From NCBI GenBank assembly GCA_023423675.1, contig JAFAFD010000494.1, forward strand, positions 1 to 19,951: DNA of 19,951 nt, in the 5' to 3' direction. The notes under the pieces are model-generated. The model had not been told where the DNA came from, made no database searches, and worked only from the letters and a program-made list of their open reading frames with translations. Each line of letters opens with the position of its first letter. Positions within the stretch are counted from its first letter, which is position 1. The DNA is from Pseudomonadota bacterium. Lineage in GTDB: Bacteria > Pseudomonadota > Gammaproteobacteria > Xanthomonadales > Xanthomonadaceae. Below, in pieces: positions 1-6,394 of this stretch. Both the position numbers and the translations under genes were made by a program.

Positions 1-678
1 TTTGTTTCGGGGGGGGCGGCCCGCGGGGCCCCGGGCGCGGGGGCCCCACGCAGCAGCCTCGGCTGAATCACTGAACGCATACAGTGCGCCCTTGCCGTCG
101 TGCACCACCGCATAGTGATAGGGCGAATGATCCAGCGCAGCCTCCAGGGTACGGACCTGGGTGGCCGGGCGGCTGCGCTCGTACATCCAGCCTGCGCCAA
201 GGGCCAGCAGCGCAATGGCCAGCGCCGCCGCGGCCCTGCGCTTGATCGCCCTGCGCTGCGGCAGCAGCGGAGCCACCGGGCCATCGTTCGCGGGGGCGGC
301 ATCCAGCGGAACCGGCAAGTGTGGCTCGAGCACATCGGCCGACCATGCCTGGTCGTCGCGTCGCACGGCGATGGCGATGCCCAGCACGTGCGTGATGTCA
401 TTCAGCGACAGGGGCTGGGCCTGCCATTCGGTGTCGTTGCGCACCTGCAGCAGCGGCGGCATATCATCGTCGCTGCAGCGCACCCGGAACGCACCTGCGC
501 GTGTCTCGTCGGGAATGTAGAAGACGTTGTCGGCCTGCGCCCACGCAGTGTGCTGCAGGGTTCCCTCATGCAGTGCCCGTGGCGACCCCAGTGAAAAGAT
601 CGTATCTCCCGGCGCAAGGGTAAACTCGACCCCGTCCAGCGCGCCGGAAAGCACCTTCAGTTTGTAGACCACCTGCAT
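1..678 (-). CDS. sctD: SctD / PrgH-type inner-membrane ring protein (5' part, runs off the window)
   Basis: Partial gene; 226 codons are open to base 1. SctD forms the inner-membrane ring of the T3SS base with SctJ. I read the frame directly: it begins MQVVYKLKVLSGALDGVEF, which resembles the PrgH forkhead-like N-terminus (compare PrgH 'RLLNSSLNGCEF'). 'NVFYIPDETRAGAFRV' at about residues 51-66 follows and matches the PrgH 'SFFIP' region. A basic stretch (QRRAIKRR) precedes one membrane segment at about residues 149-163 (AAAALAIALLALGAGWMY), then the start of the periplasmic domain. The ATG at 678 is supported by an in-frame stop 18 bases upstream; its RBS is weak. In SPI-1 prgH heads prgHIJK-orgABC, so needle and SctJ genes probably follow outside the window. 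The last ~15 codons (bases 1-45) are G/C homopolymers and translate to an implausible GPRARGPAGRPP, so that end is probably not true sequence. Confidence 0.88.
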   Translation of the reverse strand, partial: MQVVYKLKVLSGALDGVEFTLAPGDTIFSLGSPRALHEGTLQHTAWAQADNVFYIPDETRAGAFRVRCSDDDMPPLLQVRNDTEWQAQPLSLNDITHVLGIAIAVRRDDQAWSADVLEPHLPVPLDAAPANDGPVAPLLPQRRAIKRRAAAALAIALLALGAGWMYERSRPATQVRTLEAALDHSPYHYAVVHDGKGALYAFSDSAEAAAWGPRARGPAGRPPRNK

Positions 679-728
679 GCAGCACTCGTAACGCGATCAG
701 CGCGAATCAACCGATGCGTAGGTTGCCA

Positions 729-738
729 AGCACGTGCT
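729..738. promoter_or_regulatory. Perfect 10 bp palindrome AGCACGTGCT
   Basis: AGCACGTGCT equals its own reverse complement. It sits between the direct repeats and the sctD start, with its near end 50 bases before the ATG. It could be an operator half of the same control region. A 10 bp palindrome alone is weak evidence. Confidence 0.3.
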
Positions 739-742
739 CGGG

Positions 743-778
743 AAAACACAGAAATCGTTGTAAAAAAACACAGCAATC
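743..778. repeat. 14 bp direct repeat, 22 bp period (candidate operator)
   Basis: Plus-strand copies are AAAACACAGAAATC (743-756) and AAAACACAGCAATC (765-778), identical at 13 of 14 positions and offset by 22 bp, close to two helical turns. They lie 65-100 bp upstream of the sctD start. Same-face direct repeats are typical of binding sites for AraC-type or dimeric activators. The regulator is unknown and no regulator gene is in the window. Confidence 0.5.
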
Positions 779-802
779 TACGTTCGTCACTGGATGCGCT
801 GT
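762..802 (-). terminator. Weak candidate terminator after iagB
   Basis: Just after the iagB stop, ACAGC (802-798) can pair with GCTGT (774-770), followed by one G and seven T residues (768-762) on the coding strand. The stem is only 5 bp and the loop over 20 nt, so it would be inefficient. The T-run overlaps the second direct repeat and may instead be part of the promoter region. Confidence 0.25.
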
Positions 803-803
803 T

Positions 804-1421
804 TCAGTGGCTGGCCTGGCGCGCCGCATGATAGATCGCACTGACCTTCTGCACATAGGCGCGCGTTTCAGCATAGGGAGGCACGCAGCCACCGTGCTTG
901 TCCACAGCGCCTTCGCCCGCGTTGTACGCGGCAAGCACCAGCGAGAGATCGCCGCTGAAGCGCCGCTGCAGCCACGCCAGGTAGCGCGCACCGGCCTGCA
1001 GGTTCTGTGCGGGGTCATACAGGTCGGTAGCACCAAAGCGCCTGCCGGTACTGGGGATGACCTGCATCAGCCCGATGGCACCGGCTCGTGACCGGGCCTT
1101 GGGGTTGTAGCCCGATTCCACCTGGATGACGGCATGCAGCAGTGAAGGTTCAACACCGTGCGTGTCCGCTGCAAGGCGCAATGCTGCCTGCCAGCGCGAA
1201 GGGGGCTGCGCGGCGACGCTGCGCACCTGCACGCCATTGGCTGCGACGGCTTGGCGCGGGCGCGCCTGCCATGGGCGGTGCGGATCGAACGCCGCCACGC
1301 CAGCCACGGGATCGCGCGATACCTGCAATTGCCCCTGCGCATCCAGCCGCGCGTAGACCTGTGCGGTAGCGGGCGCTGCGGCCGCGCACAACAGCACCGC
1401 CAAGCCATGACGAATGCTCAC
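804..1421 (-). CDS. iagB: IagB-type lytic transglycosylase of the T3SS
   Basis: A periplasmic enzyme that cleaves peptidoglycan to make room for the injectisome. Residues 1-21 form a signal peptide (MSIRHGLAVLLCAAAAPATAQ). A short VYARLDAQGQLQVSRDP segment follows, resembling the DUF4124-type module. The SLT domain spans about 80-200: catalytic Glu102 in AVIQVESGYNP, then GLMQ at 117-120, AYNAGEGAV at 165-173, and a C-terminal helix with YVQKV. At 205 residues it is longer than Salmonella IagB (about 160), the extra length being the N-terminal module. The start is GTG at 1421, forming a GTGA overlap with the iacP stop, so translation is probably coupled. In SPI-1 iagB lies beside hilA; here it closes the translocator/effector operon. 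Confidence 0.9.
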   Translation of the reverse strand: MSIRHGLAVLLCAAAAPATAQVYARLDAQGQLQVSRDPVAGVAAFDPHRPWQARPRQAVAANGVQVRSVAAQPPSRWQAALRLAADTHGVEPSLLHAVIQVESGYNPKARSRAGAIGLMQVIPSTGRRFGATDLYDPAQNLQAGARYLAWLQRRFSGDLSLVLAAYNAGEGAVDKHGGCVPPYAETRAYVQKVSAIYHAARQASH

Positions 1422-1660
1422 TGTGCATGTTCCGCCACCAGGGCACGGTGCAGGTCCGCGACGGTGACAACCTCGGCCATCGCACCCGGCTCAGGCAGTA
1501 CGCCGCCGGCCTCTTCCAGGTCAAGCAGGACCGCATGGAGGGCCAGCGAATCGATGTCCAGATCTTCGGCCAGGCGCTGATGCGCGCCCACCCCGGCCAC
1601 GGAATGGCCAAGGTGGGCTGCGATGCATTCGCGTACCTGAGTCAGGGTGAGCGCGATCAT
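1418..1660 (-). CDS. iacP: IacP-type specialised acyl carrier protein
   Basis: An 80-residue acyl carrier protein. The attachment motif is DIDSLALH, with Ser38 the predicted 4'-phosphopantetheine site, in a four-helix ACP-sized protein. In Salmonella, iacP lies directly after sipA and contributes to secretion of translocators/effectors; its exact chemical role is debated. The same position here, overlapping the preceding large gene by ATGA and the following iagB by GTGA, makes it the SPI-1 paralogue rather than the fatty-acid-synthesis AcpP, which would be more acidic and sit in a fab cluster. The start at 1660 is fixed by the overlap. Confidence 0.92.
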   Translation of the reverse strand: MIALTLTQVRECIAAHLGHSVAGVGAHQRLAEDLDIDSLALHAVLLDLEEAGGVLPEPGAMAEVVTVADLHRALVAEHAQ

Positions 1661-3999
1661 GGCGTGCCAGCTGGGTTTTCGCCAGAGGCGAACCTGGAAC
1701 CACGCACGATGCTCTGCCGGAGATCAGGATCGGTTGGCGGCATGGGTGGCGGCGGCGGGATCAAAGACACCAGTGGATTTCGTCCGGGCAGGGTGACCAT
1801 CTCGGGCTCCCGTGCCGTGAACAGGGACGAGGCCTGCCGTCTTGAAGCGTCGACTGGCAGCGTGCCAGTGGAGTGGCCAGCCGCCTCACGTGCCGCGCCC
1901 CGATGCTCGCGCATCTTGTCCAGTGTGTGGTTGGAACGGTTGTTTGCGCCGCCGGTGTGCTGCCCGTGCTGTTGCAGATGGGCCGCAGTATCGCGCCATT
2001 CGGCAAAGTCGGGGTCGGCGACCGGCATGGCCGCCATCGGGACTGTGCCACGTTGAGCTGGACGCCCGTCACCCAGCCGGACGTCGGGCGTCTGGACCAC
2101 GGCAGCACGCGGGGATGCGCTGTTCACATCCGCCCCGCCACGACGTTGCAGCGTCTGGGACACAACAGCGTAGGGGTCATGTCCGGCACTGCCCGCCTCC
2201 AGCCCGTCGCGCTGCAACGCCTGCGAAGCGTCATGCCACTCGGTGTCGGCCGGGTCCGGCGCAGGCGGCAGACCGCGGCTGCCGGCGGCCAGTCGTGCCT
2301 GTGCAATCTGCGCCGTGATACCTGCGGGCAGGCCATGGCCGGTCCCCATCTGTTGGGCACGCGCACGGGCGTACGCTGCGGCATAGCTGGGCAACGCTCC
2401 GGTCAGCACCACCTCGTTGTCATCAAAAGCCGGTCCTGCGTCGCGCCCGCGCAGGTGCTGCGCCAGGCGGTCACCCTCATCGGCAGCCATGCGGCCATGC
2501 TTATCCCAGTTGGACTGCATGTTGATGTTGGTCTGCGCCAGCTCACCGGTGTAGGCGCGCCACTCGTCCTGCAGCGTGTCGCCGCCTGGTTGCGGCCCTG
2601 CCCGCAGCGCCTGGACAGTGTCGGCATGCACTGCACGGACCGGCTTCGGCGGAACCGGTGGACCGGGTACGCGCGTGCGCTTCATCAGCCCAGCGCTGAC
2701 CGATTCCTTTCCGTCGGTGGCGTCTGGGTTCTGCGTGCGACCAGCGTCCTCCCTGGTTTCCCCCAGCCTATTACGTACAGCCGCTGGCAGGTCAGGTAGA
2801 CGCAGACCCTGATCGCGATCACTGCGCAACTGTGCGTTCTCTGCCTTCAGGCGGCCGATCTCCTCGCCATCGGCGCGCGCGCGGTTGTAGACATCGCTCA
2901 GCAGATCACGGAGATCGGCCGTCGGTGCCTGGCGCTGCCCGAGCACATCCCTGAGTGTGGAGAAGTCATTGACGATGCGGGTGTCCCCGCCGGTCACGTT
3001 GCCATTGCGCGCAATGGCGATGGGGGCACCGCCCTGCGGTGCGGAACCGGCGGGGACCGTCGGGCCTTGGTCGCGCCCCGGGCCGTCAGGAGTCCTGGGG
3101 CCGTCAGGAGTCCTGGGGCTGTCAGGGTTGTCCGTGCCGGGGGGGCTGAACCTGCCATCCAGCACGTACTCGGGCAGCTTCAGCAGGTGGAACACGCCGG
3201 CCTTGAACTCGTCGGCGTCCCTGCTGCCCAGCAGGTTCTGGCTCGCCCACCCTGCTGCAAAGGTGAAATCTTTGTGCAGCACATCGTCCAAGCGGATCCG
3301 CTCCACGTTCTGCTCGAACTTCTGCGACCAGCGCGCCTGCACGGCGTCGTGCAGATGCGGGGCGATGACCCCATGCACCAGGCTTTCCACCAGCGCCTCG
3401 CTGCCCACGGCCTTGTGGCACGCGGCCAGCGCTGCGTCAGCCCCCTTCATGGCCTCAACCAGTCGGTGCGACTCCCGGCAACCGTGTTCGAAGCCATCGG
3501 CGGCCCCATCCCTGCAGGCTGCCGCACGGCGCGCGACTGCACCCATCGCCTCTTCAAGCGCGCAGAGAGACTGAATGATGGCTTCGCGCTCTTGCAACGC
3601 AGCGGTGTCATCCGCAGACGTCGTTGCCTGCAGCACCTCCTCCCGCTTCTGCAGGGCGTGATGGATCGCCCCCATCACCGTCAGTTGGTTCATTACCCGG
3701 GTCCCAAAAGGCGCGCCCTCGCCGCGCAGGCGGTTCAGCGCGGTGCCGAGCTTGTAGGGGCCATCCTGGGACATCTGCTCAAGCACCCACAGCGTGCGCG
3801 CACGTGCACTGCTGTGCACGGCGTGCTGGTACTCACCGATGGCGCCCGCACCGCTGCCCACCGGGGCGGGAATCGCGCTGGGACCGGGCCCGTTGCCGAG
3901 GTTCTGCAGGCCACTCAAGCGGCCGTCCTTCAGGACGTCGCCGAGGTAGGAGGCACCCACCTGCATCGTAGGTTGGGTAGTAAGGGAGGGAATGGACAT
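1657..3999 (-). CDS. Putative T3SS effector in the sipA position, proline-rich with internal repeats
   Basis: A 780-residue protein that I do not recognise as a full-length homologue of any effector. It sits exactly where SipA/IpaA-class effectors sit (tip gene before, iacP after), 27 bp after sctA, with a good GGAG 5 nt before the ATG. The N-terminal ~285 residues are mainly helical. Residues about 203-285 loosely resemble the end of the SipA chaperone-binding domain (ALVESLVHGVIAPHLHDAV, then a proline/glycine linker). Then come a PDGPRT tandem repeat (293-308), a leucine-zipper-like helix (about 366-400, IGRLKAENAQLRSDRD), an SH3-ligand-like GPPVPPKP (446-453), three EW-centred repeats (about 474-520, 582-622, 662-702), and a C-terminal IPPPPPMPP (747-755) followed by DLRQSIVRGSRF (759-770). 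No SipA C-terminal actin-binding domain or catalytic motif is evident. Effector status is inferred from position and composition. Confidence 0.75.
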   Translation of the reverse strand: MSIPSLTTQPTMQVGASYLGDVLKDGRLSGLQNLGNGPGPSAIPAPVGSGAGAIGEYQHAVHSSARARTLWVLEQMSQDGPYKLGTALNRLRGEGAPFGTRVMNQLTVMGAIHHALQKREEVLQATTSADDTAALQEREAIIQSLCALEEAMGAVARRAAACRDGAADGFEHGCRESHRLVEAMKGADAALAACHKAVGSEALVESLVHGVIAPHLHDAVQARWSQKFEQNVERIRLDDVLHKDFTFAAGWASQNLLGSRDADEFKAGVFHLLKLPEYVLDGRFSPPGTDNPDSPRTPDGPRTPDGPGRDQGPTVPAGSAPQGGAPIAIARNGNVTGGDTRIVNDFSTLRDVLGQRQAPTADLRDLLSDVYNRARADGEEIGRLKAENAQLRSDRDQGLRLPDLPAAVRNRLGETREDAGRTQNPDATDGKESVSAGLMKRTRVPGPPVPPKPVRAVHADTVQALRAGPQPGGDTLQDEWRAYTGELAQTNINMQSNWDKHGRMAADEGDRLAQHLRGRDAGPAFDDNEVVLTGALPSYAAAYARARAQQMGTGHGLPAGITAQIAQARLAAGSRGLPPAPDPADTEWHDASQALQRDGLEAGSAGHDPYAVVSQTLQRRGGADVNSASPRAAVVQTPDVRLGDGRPAQRGTVPMAAMPVADPDFAEWRDTAAHLQQHGQHTGGANNRSNHTLDKMREHRGAAREAAGHSTGTLPVDASRRQASSLFTAREPEMVTLPGRNPLVSLIPPPPPMPPTDPDLRQSIVRGSRFASGENPAGTP
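3082..3127. repeat. 18 bp tandem repeat inside the putative effector gene
   Basis: Two identical 18 bp units, GCCGTCAGGAGTCCTGGG at 3082-3099 and 3100-3117, are followed by a partial third copy (3118-3127, one mismatch). Read on the coding strand they give PDSPRT-PDGPRT-PDGPGR, a proline-rich linker between the helical N-terminal region and the rest of the protein. Copy number could vary between strains without shifting the frame. Confidence 0.8.
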
Positions 4000-4026
4000 G
4001 ACGACTCCGTAAACCGGTCTGCGCGA

Positions 4027-5025
4027 TCAGCGCCCGATGTTGTCTGCGACCAGGCGGTCGACGCCGCCGTTCTTGTCGATGGTGGCGCTGAGGATTTCCA
4101 CGGCGCGGTTGTACTTCTGCGTCGCTTCACTCAGCTTTTCCTGCAGCATCTTGCTGGCCTGGTTCAGCCGCTCCATGCTCAGGTTCTTCGAGTCCTGCCA
4201 CGAGGCATAGCGGGCACTGTTCCAGGTCTGCCTGCCCTTGGGCGTGGTCGCCAACTGCCGGGCCGGGTCCAGGTCCATCATCACGGCATACTGCTTGGGT
4301 GACGAGCCGGTCTCCTTCACCGTCAGCCCAGGCATGCCCAGGCTGGCAACAAAGGCATCCGCGTCGGCCTTGCTCTCAAACGTCGCCAGGCTGTTCTCCG
4401 GCAGCTCGTACTTCGCAATCAGTGCATCCAGTTCCTGCAGCACGGCGGTCAGATCGAAGGTGACGTCGCCCTTGTCGTTGGCGTTTTCCATCACCAGCTT
4501 TTCCATGATGGCCGACAGGGCTGCGTAGAACTCCACGAACTTGCCCACCGCTTCCTGGTAGCGGGCCAGCCACTCGCTCTGCATGGCGCCCAGCAATGCA
4601 GAAATCTGCATGTAGAAATCACTGGCAGAGCCCCACAAGAGGCCGCTGGCGTCCTTGTCGTGCGGGTTGCTCATGATCTGCTCGGCATCGCCGAAACTGA
4701 ACTCCGGAACTTCCAGCTGCAGATCCACCACCAGCCGCTGCAGCCCTTGCTGCAGCTCCACATTGGCGTGGGCCTGGGCCAGGCGGGCCTCCTGCACGGC
4801 CTCGGCGGACTCGCCGGTAGGCGCCTTGGCATGTGCCAGCAAGGCCTGGGTGAACTGCTGTGCTGCCCGCTGCGAACTGGCCAGCAGGGGCAGCAACTGC
4901 CGCTGACGACTGCGCAGGCGCAGTTCGCCCTCGCTGGCCTCGTGGCTGACGCTTTCGTTCTCCAGCGGTGTTTCCAACTGCTGGTAGTAAGGCGTGGAGA
5001 TATGGTGCGGATTGATGAACGGCAT
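4027..5025 (-). CDS. sctA: SctA / SipD-IpaD needle-tip protein
   Basis: A 332-residue hydrophilic tip protein that caps the needle and senses the host cell before the pore forms. The architecture matches the SipD/IpaD family (about 330-343 residues): an N-terminal self-chaperoning helical hairpin (about 40-105), a long central helix (FYMQISALLGAMQSEW onward, about 137-178), a mixed alpha/beta domain (about 185-270), and a C-terminal helix (NLSMERLNQASKMLQEKL, about 283-320) that pairs with the central helix as an intramolecular coiled coil. GAGGTAG lies 6 nt before the ATG and overlaps the stop of the preceding gene, 11 bp away. There is no membrane segment or Sec signal, as expected. Confidence 0.92.
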   Translation of the reverse strand: MPFINPHHISTPYYQQLETPLENESVSHEASEGELRLRSRQRQLLPLLASSQRAAQQFTQALLAHAKAPTGESAEAVQEARLAQAHANVELQQGLQRLVVDLQLEVPEFSFGDAEQIMSNPHDKDASGLLWGSASDFYMQISALLGAMQSEWLARYQEAVGKFVEFYAALSAIMEKLVMENANDKGDVTFDLTAVLQELDALIAKYELPENSLATFESKADADAFVASLGMPGLTVKETGSSPKQYAVMMDLDPARQLATTPKGRQTWNSARYASWQDSKNLSMERLNQASKMLQEKLSEATQKYNRAVEILSATIDKNGGVDRLVADNIGR

Positions 5026-5036
5026 TTGGGTCTACC

Positions 5037-6365
5037 TCACATGCGGCCGACGATGCCGTGGCTGGTATCGGCAGCCATGCGGATCAGGGTCTGGGCGACA
5101 TCAGCAGCGGCCTGGCGGCTCTCACGCACTCGCGCCCCCTGCTCCTTCTCGTTGTCGGCAATCTTCTGGAACGTGTCGCTGGCGTGCTGGGCCATCAATC
5201 GCTGCGCTTCGGTCATTTCAGCAGAAATGCCCACGCCGGCGACGATCGTGTTGCCTGCCGACTGCGCCATCATGTTCAGCAGCATGGCCTGCGATGCCGG
5301 TACCTGTGCGCGTGCCATCAGTTCGGTGTGTGCCGCCATTGCCGCGGCGGCTTCGCCGGCCTGGGGCTGCGACTGGGCGACCTCGGTCATCTGCATGGTA
5401 CGGCTGGTCTCACTGGACAGCGACTCGTGCTGGGTCTGGCTCACCTCCAGGCGTGCCTCGGAACCTGCAGCGCCACCGGCCGCCACCTGGGCGCCGTCAT
5501 TGGCCACCTGCGGCGAGCGGGTGGACGAGGAAACGTGCGTGGTGCTCTGGCTGCTGGCATTGACCGCCGATCGCTCGCTGATCGTGGTCTTGACCATGCC
5601 TTCGCTGCGCTGGGTGGCTGCATTGACCTTGTTGCCGGCCTGCAGGTTGTTCTTCGCGCTCCTGACCTGCATGCCGGTCGATTTCATGCTCTGCTTCAGG
5701 CCCGCCGCGCCCACCGCGCCCGTCACCAGCGCGCCACCGATGGCGCCGCCCAGGTTCTGCTCGGCCTTCTGGATGCCCTTCTGGCCGGCCATTTCGGTCA
5801 TATGACGCGAGCGCTCGATATTGCGCATGCCTTCCTTGCGGTCCAGCGCTTCCAGCTTGATCAGCAGTTCGCGCAGCATGACCAGCAAGGTGGTCATCGG
5901 GCTGTCCACCAGCCAGCGGTTGCCGCCGCTGGACGCCCCCTCACCGGGGCCGATGGCCGCGTCATCACGGGCCGCATCCGCTGCGGACAGCCGTGCGCTG
6001 CCCTGCTGGCTGGCCGCACCTTCACTGGCCTGGCGGGTCGCGTTGGCCTCGGTGCTGATCGGATCGTGGCTGCCCAGCGCCCGTTGCAGCGCCTCGCCCA
6101 GGCGTGGCTGCAGACCAGCCAGGGTTTCGCGCGCGGCGTCCGCGCTGACCGCCGGTGCGGCCAACTGCGGGCCACCGTGGCCGGCGCCGACCTGGTGCGA
6201 CTGCGCCTGTTCCGCAGCCTGCAGCCACGGCGCGATCACGCTGGCCAGGGCGAGGACCACCTCGCGTTCTGCGATGGCCGACACCTGCGGGGAGGACGCA
6301 CCAGCCTGGCGGCTCTGCGGCATCCCCTGCGGAATGACCGGCGATTGAATCTGGGAAATAGGCAT
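5037..6365 (-). CDS. sctB: SctB / SipC-IpaC translocon pore protein
   Basis: A 442-residue minor translocator that inserts into the host membrane with SctE. Family features seen are one hydrophobic segment at about 204-223 (NLGGAIGGALVTGAVGAAGL), preceded by an amphipathic helix with MTTLLVMLRELLIKLEALDR (157-176). A long Ser/Gln/Thr-rich stretch follows, with a helical C-terminus at about 345-442. In SipC/IpaC the C-terminal half also acts on host actin; whether that holds here cannot be read from sequence. CAGGAA lies 6 nt before the ATG, and the gene starts 29 bp after sctE. Its length is slightly above SipC (about 409) and IpaC (about 363). Confidence 0.88.
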   Translation of the reverse strand: MPISQIQSPVIPQGMPQSRQAGASSPQVSAIAEREVVLALASVIAPWLQAAEQAQSHQVGAGHGGPQLAAPAVSADAARETLAGLQPRLGEALQRALGSHDPISTEANATRQASEGAASQQGSARLSAADAARDDAAIGPGEGASSGGNRWLVDSPMTTLLVMLRELLIKLEALDRKEGMRNIERSRHMTEMAGQKGIQKAEQNLGGAIGGALVTGAVGAAGLKQSMKSTGMQVRSAKNNLQAGNKVNAATQRSEGMVKTTISERSAVNASSQSTTHVSSSTRSPQVANDGAQVAAGGAAGSEARLEVSQTQHESLSSETSRTMQMTEVAQSQPQAGEAAAAMAAHTELMARAQVPASQAMLLNMMAQSAGNTIVAGVGISAEMTEAQRLMAQHASDTFQKIADNEKEQGARVRESRQAAADVAQTLIRMAADTSHGIVGRM

Positions 6366-6394
6366 GTCACGTTCCTGTTTGAAAGGGTGTGCGG

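Larger units (their letters stand above)
679..803 (-). promoter_or_regulatory. Intergenic control region upstream of sctD
   Basis: This 125 bp gap between iagB and sctD is the longest non-coding stretch in the window and is clearly more AT-rich than its surroundings (about 741-780). It holds a 14 bp direct repeat, a 10 bp palindrome and a T-run on the coding strand, described separately. No convincing sigma-70 -35/-10 pair is seen; TTGGCA near 724-729 (minus strand) is a possible -35 without a good -10. Inference: a regulated promoter for sctD and the needle/base genes expected downstream, as for the separately controlled prgH operon of Salmonella. Alternatively iagB transcription may simply read through. 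Confidence 0.5.

Noticed and set aside
679..803. HrpX-type PIP box (TTCGB-N15-TTCGB) upstream of sctD
   Set aside because: Only a single TTCGC is present on the coding strand; no second half at the required spacing. The same search upstream of sicA also failed.
1657..3999. Calling the 780-residue gene sipA outright
   Set aside because: Position and a loose N-terminal resemblance support an effector in that slot, but no SipA actin-binding C-terminal domain is visible, so no gene symbol is given.
3067..4302. 411-codon plus-strand frame spanning the sctA/effector junction
   Set aside because: It crosses the ends of two minus-strand genes that have good RBSs and operon context; no domain is seen.
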